Assembly: GCA_963767475.1 (NCBI GenBank)
Contig: CAVYEI010000002.1
Span: 186,001-250,000 of the forward strand
Direction: 5' to 3'
Length of the DNA: 64,000 nucleotides
DNA from: WHSW01 sp963767475
Lineage (GTDB): Bacteria > Actinomycetota > Thermoleophilia > Solirubrobacterales > 70-9
Position 1 is the stretch's first letter. Each line of letters starts with the position of its first letter. The notes under the pieces are model-generated. The model was given only the letters and a program-made list of their open reading frames with translations, did not search any database and was not told where the DNA came from. This document shows, one piece after another, positions 60,187 through 64,000 of this stretch. The translations under genes and the position numbers were made by a program.

Positions 60187-61250
60187 GCGGTGTGCTCCGA
60201 GGCCCGCAGGCGGCTGGCAATTGCGACGTTGGCCTCCGGGTGGCCGTTGGCGCTGCCATTGACCGCGACTTCGGCCGCGGCGAGGTCGGTTGAGGCGCGT
60301 TCGTAGGCGATCATGTCGTCGATCGCGTCATTGACGCTGAGCTCAGGGTGCCAGCCGGTCAACTCGGTCAAGGCGGTGGTATCGGGCCGGCGACGGCCCA
60401 GCTCCTCGAAACCCTCGCCGTAGGCCTGCTCAAACGGAACGAGGTCGATCGTCGAGTCGCTTCCGCTTCGCTCGAGCACGCGGCTGGCAAGCTCGATCAT
60501 CGACAGCTCGCTCCCGGCGCCGATGTTGAATACGCCACCGACTGCGGCGTCGGTGTCGATCAGCAGCAAGAGCGCGCGGACTGTGTCGCTGACATGCGCG
60601 AAGCATCTCGTCTGAGTGCCGTCACCGTGCACGGTGAGATCGCTGCCCTCGAGCGCCTGGCAGACGAAGGTGGGCAGGACCATGCCGTAGGCGCCGGTCT
60701 GCCGCGGGCCTGTGGTGTTGAACAGCCGGGCAACGGCAATCGAGGCTCCGCGCTCGGCGCAGAGTCCGAAGGCGAGCGACTCGCCGAAGCATTTCGCCGT
60801 CGCATACGACCAGCGGGAGAGCTGGGGCGGCCCCAGAAGCCGGTCGGAGTCCTCGGCGAGCGGACCCTCGCTGTTCTTGCCATACACCTCCGAGGTCGAG
60901 CTGAACAGCAGCCGGACGTCGTGGTTGGCGGCAGCGTGCATCACCACGTCGCAGCCGTGAACGTTGCTGAGCAGCGATTCGTAGGCCCGATCGACGATCA
61001 GCTGGACACCGACGGCGGAGGCGAGGTGAAAGCAGGCGTCCGCTGGGGCGATCAGGTCGTTGACCAAGGTCGCATCGCTCGTCGTGCCCTCGACGAACTT
61101 GACCTGTCCCGATGCGAGCGCGAGCTGGAGGTTCTCGATCCGCCCCGTGCTCAGGTCGTCGAGCACGGTCACGGTCTCGCCCCTGGCGACGAGCGCGTCG
61201 ACGAGGTGTGAGCCGACGAAGCCGGCGCCTCCGGTTACCAGATGATGCAT
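60183..61250 (-). CDS. NAD-dependent nucleotide-sugar epimerase/dehydratase
   Basis: 355 residues from the ATG at 61250. Extended SDR fold: LVTGGAGFVGSHLVDALVAR (GxxGxxG), FSSTSEVYGK (Ser/Thr-Ser), WSYATAKCFGE (YxxxK) and RLFNTTGPRQTGAYGMVLPT. It is close to the UDP-glucose 4-epimerase/UDP-glucuronate decarboxylase branch. Exact substrate uncertain. Translationally coupled to the WecA-type gene. Confidence 0.82.
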   Translation of the reverse strand: MHHLVTGGAGFVGSHLVDALVARGETVTVLDDLSTGRIENLQLALASGQVKFVEGTTSDATLVNDLIAPADACFHLASAVGVQLIVDRAYESLLSNVHGCDVVMHAAANHDVRLLFSSTSEVYGKNSEGPLAEDSDRLLGPPQLSRWSYATAKCFGESLAFGLCAERGASIAVARLFNTTGPRQTGAYGMVLPTFVCQALEGSDLTVHGDGTQTRCFAHVSDTVRALLLLIDTDAAVGGVFNIGAGSELSMIELASRVLERSGSDSTIDLVPFEQAYGEGFEELGRRRPDTTALTELTGWHPELSVNDAIDDMIAYERASTDLAAAEVAVNGSANGHPEANVAIASRLRASEHTA

Positions 61251-61316
61251 TCGATCGGTTTTCTGTTGTGGCCCCCTTGGGCAGGCCAATCAGCCGCCCA
61301 GCCTCCGCCCTCGACT

Positions 61317-62273
61317 CTATCGATCCTCGGACTGTCGAGCGGCATACCACTCCATCGTCAGCCGCAGGCCTTCGCTGAAGGCCACCTGCGGCTCGTAGCC
61401 GAGACGATCCCGCGCCAGTGAGATATCGGCGAGCGAGTGCCGGACGTCGCCGGGTCGTACCTGCTCGTGGATGGCTTCGATCGGCTTGCCGGTGAGGAGA
61501 CCCAATTGCGCCAGCAGGTCGTTGAGCGAGATACGTTCGCCGCAGGCGATGTTGAAGGTCTCCCCGGCGACGTCGTCGGCCGAGGCGGCGAGCAGATTCG
61601 CCTCGACCGTGTTGTCGATGTAGCTGAAGTCTCGGGACTGCTCGCCGTCGCCGTGGACGAGCGGCCGGCTGCCGTTGAGCGAGGCAAGGATGAAGTTCGG
61701 GATCACCGCCGAGTACTGCGAGAGCGGGTCCTGACGCGGGCCGAAGACGTTGAAGTACCGAAGCGCCACGGTCTCGAGCCCGTAGATCTGATGGAAGGCG
61801 CGGCAATACCCCTCCGCCGCCAGCTTCGCGACCGAGTAGGGACTGATCGGAACGGCCGCCATCTCCTCACGCTTGGGCAGCTCCGGATTGGCCCCGTAGA
61901 CCGAGGACGAGGATGCGAACACGACCCGGCGCACCCCTTCGTCGCGCGAGGCGAGCAGGACGTTGAGGGTGCCGGTGACGTTGGCGGCATTGCTGGTCAA
62001 CGGGTCCTGGACCGAGCGAGGGACCGACGGCAATGCGGCTTGATGGAAGACCACCTCGCAGCCCCGAACGGCGTTGTGGACGCGCTCATAGCTCTGGATA
62101 TCGCCTTCGACGAGCTCGACCGCGTCGAGGACGCCGGCGAGATTCTCACGGTGCCCGGTGGCGAAGTTATCCAGCACGCGGACCGTGTAGCCGTCGTTGA
62201 CGAGGCGTTCGACCAGGCTCGAGCCGATGAACCCTCCCCCGCCGGTGACCAGGACTGTTTCGCCGCCGCTCAT
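61317..62273 (-). CDS. UDP-hexosamine 4-epimerase-like (WbpP type)
   Basis: 318 residues from the ATG at 62273. VLVTGGGGFIGSSLVERLVN is the NAD site, FHQAALPSVPRSVQDPLTSN, FASSSSVYG, SPYSVAKLAAEGYCRAF and LRYFNVFGPRQDPLSQYSAV the substrate regions. These closely match the WbpP group that epimerises UDP-GlcNAc or its uronic acid. First gene of the minus-strand unit that ends at 51588. Confidence 0.82.
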   Translation of the reverse strand: MSGGETVLVTGGGGFIGSSLVERLVNDGYTVRVLDNFATGHRENLAGVLDAVELVEGDIQSYERVHNAVRGCEVVFHQAALPSVPRSVQDPLTSNAANVTGTLNVLLASRDEGVRRVVFASSSSVYGANPELPKREEMAAVPISPYSVAKLAAEGYCRAFHQIYGLETVALRYFNVFGPRQDPLSQYSAVIPNFILASLNGSRPLVHGDGEQSRDFSYIDNTVEANLLAASADDVAGETFNIACGERISLNDLLAQLGLLTGKPIEAIHEQVRPGDVRHSLADISLARDRLGYEPQVAFSEGLRLTMEWYAARQSEDR

Positions 62274-62299
62274 GCGGCCTGACCCTAGCGAGTGGACGC

Positions 62300-62305
62300 T
62301 AGGCT
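62300..62305 (+). promoter_or_regulatory. -10 box of the plus-strand epimerase gene, leaderless type
   Basis: TAGGCT (TANNNT) ends six bases before the ATG at 62312. It lies in a 38-base divergent gap. Confidence 0.45.
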
Positions 62306-62311
62306 GAGCCA

Positions 62312-63280
62312 ATGCAGGCGCTGGTCACGGGTTGTGCGGGGTTCATCGGCTCGCATCTGACCGAATCGCTGCTCGACGACGGCCACCCGGTCCTCGGCAT
62401 CGATTGCTTCAACGACAACTACGGGCGCCGCGACAAGCTCCGCAACCTCGAACAGGCGCGATCGTGGGACTCGTTCGAGTTCGTGCCCATCGATCTGGCT
62501 CGGGGTGATCTGCGTGACTTGGTGGTCGGTTGCGACGTCGTCTTTCATCTCGCCGCCGAGCCGGGCGTCCGGGCCTCCTGGGGCGGCCGCTTCGAGACCT
62601 TCGTCCGCAACAACGTCCTGGCGACGCAGCACCTCCTCGATGCGGTCTCGGGATCGCCGGGGACCCGCCTCGTCTACGCCTCCTCCTCCTCGGTTTACGG
62701 CGAGGCCGAAACGCTGCCGACCTCGGAGGACGTGGTCCCCAAGCCGCACTCTCCGTACGGGGTGACGAAGCTCGCGGGCGAGCACATCTGCAGCCTCTAC
62801 CACGCCAACTACGGGGTCCCGGTGGTCTCGCTGCGCTACTTCTCCGTCTACGGGCCACGGCAGCGGCCCGACATGGCTTTCAGCCGGTTCTCGCGCTCGC
62901 TGATCGAAGGCGCCCCGATCGAGGTGTTCGGCGACGGACGCCAGACGCGGGACTTCACCTACGTCACCGATGTGGTCAGCGCCACGCGCGCGGCCGCGCA
63001 GGCGGAGGGCGCCGCCGGGGGCGTCTACAACATCGGCGGCGGGTCCCGGATCAGCGTCCTGGAGGCGCTGGAGCTGCTTCAGTCATGCGCCGGCAAGACC
63101 GCCGAGGTCCGCTACGGCGAGCCGCAGGCCGGGGACGTCCGCGACACCGGAGCCGACAACACCGCCGCCCAGCGCGACCTTGGTTTCGAGCCCACGACCG
63201 CCGTCGCCGACGGCCTCGCCGCCCAGTTCGAGTGGATGGCGGAGCACTACGGCGGGCAGGCGACGGCGGAGCTCGCGTAG
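62312..63280 (+). CDS. NAD-dependent nucleotide-sugar epimerase, UDP-glucuronate 4-epimerase-like
   Basis: 322 residues. ALVTGCAGFIGSHLTESLLD is the NAD site. DCFNDNYGRRDKLRNL resembles the DNFNDYYD segment of UDP-glucuronate 4-epimerases. YASSSSVYG, SPYGVTKLAGEH and LRYFSVYGPRQRPDMAFSRF complete the extended SDR set. It would supply UDP-galacturonate or a related uronic sugar, a plausible substrate of the AsnB amidotransferase. It is divergent from the epimerase at 61317. Confidence 0.82.
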   Translation: MQALVTGCAGFIGSHLTESLLDDGHPVLGIDCFNDNYGRRDKLRNLEQARSWDSFEFVPIDLARGDLRDLVVGCDVVFHLAAEPGVRASWGGRFETFVRNNVLATQHLLDAVSGSPGTRLVYASSSSVYGEAETLPTSEDVVPKPHSPYGVTKLAGEHICSLYHANYGVPVVSLRYFSVYGPRQRPDMAFSRFSRSLIEGAPIEVFGDGRQTRDFTYVTDVVSATRAAAQAEGAAGGVYNIGGGSRISVLEALELLQSCAGKTAEVRYGEPQAGDVRDTGADNTAAQRDLGFEPTTAVADGLAAQFEWMAEHYGGQATAELA

Positions 63281-63289
63281 CCGACCGCA

Positions 63290-63362
63290 AGCCCGGGAGG
63301 GGACTCGAACCCCTGACCCCCTCCTTACCATGGAGGTGCTCTACCAACTGAGCTACCCGGGC
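63290..63362 (-). tRNA. tRNA-Thr (anticodon GGU)
   Basis: Complete cloverleaf of 73 bases: acceptor stem GCCCGGG/CCCGGGC, D arm AGCTCAGTTGGTAGAGCA, anticodon stem CCTCC/GGAGG with loop ATGGTAA (anticodon GGT) and T arm AGGGGTTCGAGTCCCCT. CCA is not encoded. It lies downstream of the esterase gene on the same strand. Confidence 0.97.
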
Positions 63363-63398
63363 GCGCGGTGGGAGGGTAGCCGCTGCGCGGCCGGGGCG

Positions 63399-64000
63399 TT
63401 AGGCGGCGCCGACGCCCTCCCGGATCGCCGCCGCCACGGCCTCGAGCGCCTCGCGCGCCCGCCCGCCGAGCCCGGCCGCGTTGATGAAGCCGTGGACGAG
63501 ATCCGACTCCCGCCGGAGGCTGACCGCGACCCCGGCCTCGCGCAGCGCGGCCGCGTAGTCCTCGCCCTCGTCGCGCAGCGGGTCGAAGCCGGCAGTGACC
63601 ACGTGCGCGGGAGCGAGGCCGGAGAGGTCGTCGGCGAGGATCGGCGAGGCCCGCGGATCGGTTCGGTCCTCGGGCGAGGCGAAGTAGTGGTCGCGAAACC
63701 AGTCCATCTCGGTGCGGGTGAGGAAGAACCCCTCGGCGTAGGTCTCATAGGACGGGCGCTTGGAGGAGTAGTCGGTCACCGGGTAGATCAGGGCCTGAAA
63801 GCAGGGCATGGGACCGCCCGCGGCGGCGGTCAGCTGCGCCACCACCGTCGCCAGGTTGGCGCCGGCGCTGTCGCCGGCAACCGCGATCCGCGCCGGATCG
63901 GCTCCCAGCGTGCCGGCCTCCGCATGCGCCCACTCGAATGCCGCCAGGGAGTCGTCGACGGCGGCCGGGAACGGGTGCTCGGGGCCGAGGCGGTAGTCGA
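63399..64000 (-). CDS. HSL-family alpha/beta-hydrolase esterase (partial, 5' end missing)
   Basis: The C-terminal 200 residues are present; the start lies beyond base 64000. DYRLGPEHPFPAAVDDSLAA and AGDSAGANLATVVAQLT (nucleophile Ser) identify the bacterial hormone-sensitive-lipase group. The catalytic Asp (GFDPLRDEGEDYA) and His (DLVHGFINAA) follow in order. Probably hydrolyses short acyl esters in the cytoplasm. The HGGG motif is expected outside the window. Confidence 0.92.
   Translation of the reverse strand, partial: DYRLGPEHPFPAAVDDSLAAFEWAHAEAGTLGADPARIAVAGDSAGANLATVVAQLTAAAGGPMPCFQALIYPVTDYSSKRPSYETYAEGFFLTRTEMDWFRDHYFASPEDRTDPRASPILADDLSGLAPAHVVTAGFDPLRDEGEDYAAALREAGVAVSLRRESDLVHGFINAAGLGGRAREALEAVAAAIREGVGAA

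Overview
The window is a high-GC (roughly 70%) chromosomal segment from an actinobacterium. The order of the core genes, the lineage-style secreted and membrane proteins, and many start codons directly behind TANNNT hexamers fit a deep-branching actinobacterium of the Thermoleophilia/Solirubrobacterales type. That placement is inference. No mobile element, prophage or CRISPR array was seen.

Left part (1-29,000): the classical transcription/translation supercluster lies on the minus strand in the conserved order rpmG-secE-nusG, rplK-rplA, rplJ-rplL-rpoB-rpoC, rpsL-rpsG, fusA. It is broken by unrelated genes, several of them on the opposite strand. These include a cAMP-phosphodiesterase-like enzyme, a TolB-like beta-propeller, a dehydrogenase/glycosyltransferase pair, an RmlC-type epimerase, ClpP, an ArsR/AHSA1 pair with a tandem palindromic operator, a GGDEF-EAL protein, the reverse transsulfuration pair (CBS and a CGS/CGL-type enzyme), and small membrane or secreted proteins. 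Three of the translation-related transcription units (fusA, rplJL, rpmG-secE-nusG) carry an intrinsic-terminator-like hairpin in front of their first gene.

Middle (29,100-34,800): secreted and surface genes. They are a metzincin-like protease, a clan-A-like glycosidase, a small secreted protein, a right-handed beta-helix protein, an ECF sigma factor and a Gly/Ser-rich membrane-anchored protein.

Right part (34,800-63,300): a large surface-polysaccharide locus. It holds an O-antigen-ligase-like protein with a TPR tail, GT-C-like membrane proteins, a Wzx flippase, a WecA/TagO-type initiating transferase, at least five GT4 glycosyltransferases, three NAD-dependent sugar epimerases, two AsnB-type amidotransferases (one wrecked by frameshifts), SAM methyltransferases, and a dTDP-3-amino-3,6-dideoxyhexose module (FdtB aminotransferase, two tandem FdtA-type ketoisomerases, a FemAB/GNAT-type acyltransferase, a hexapeptide acyltransferase and a cytoplasmic beta-propeller enzyme). 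Together these could build a lipid-linked, amidated and amino-sugar-decorated repeat unit, flip it and polymerise it. A tRNA-Thr(GGU) and a partial HSL-family esterase close the window.

The most noteworthy signals are the fusA leader with its terminator, two genes that appear to start at CTG, the leaderless-promoter pattern, divergent rplK and beta-propeller genes with overlapping start codons, the altered rifampicin region of RpoB, and the FdtA/acyltransferase/propeller sugar module.
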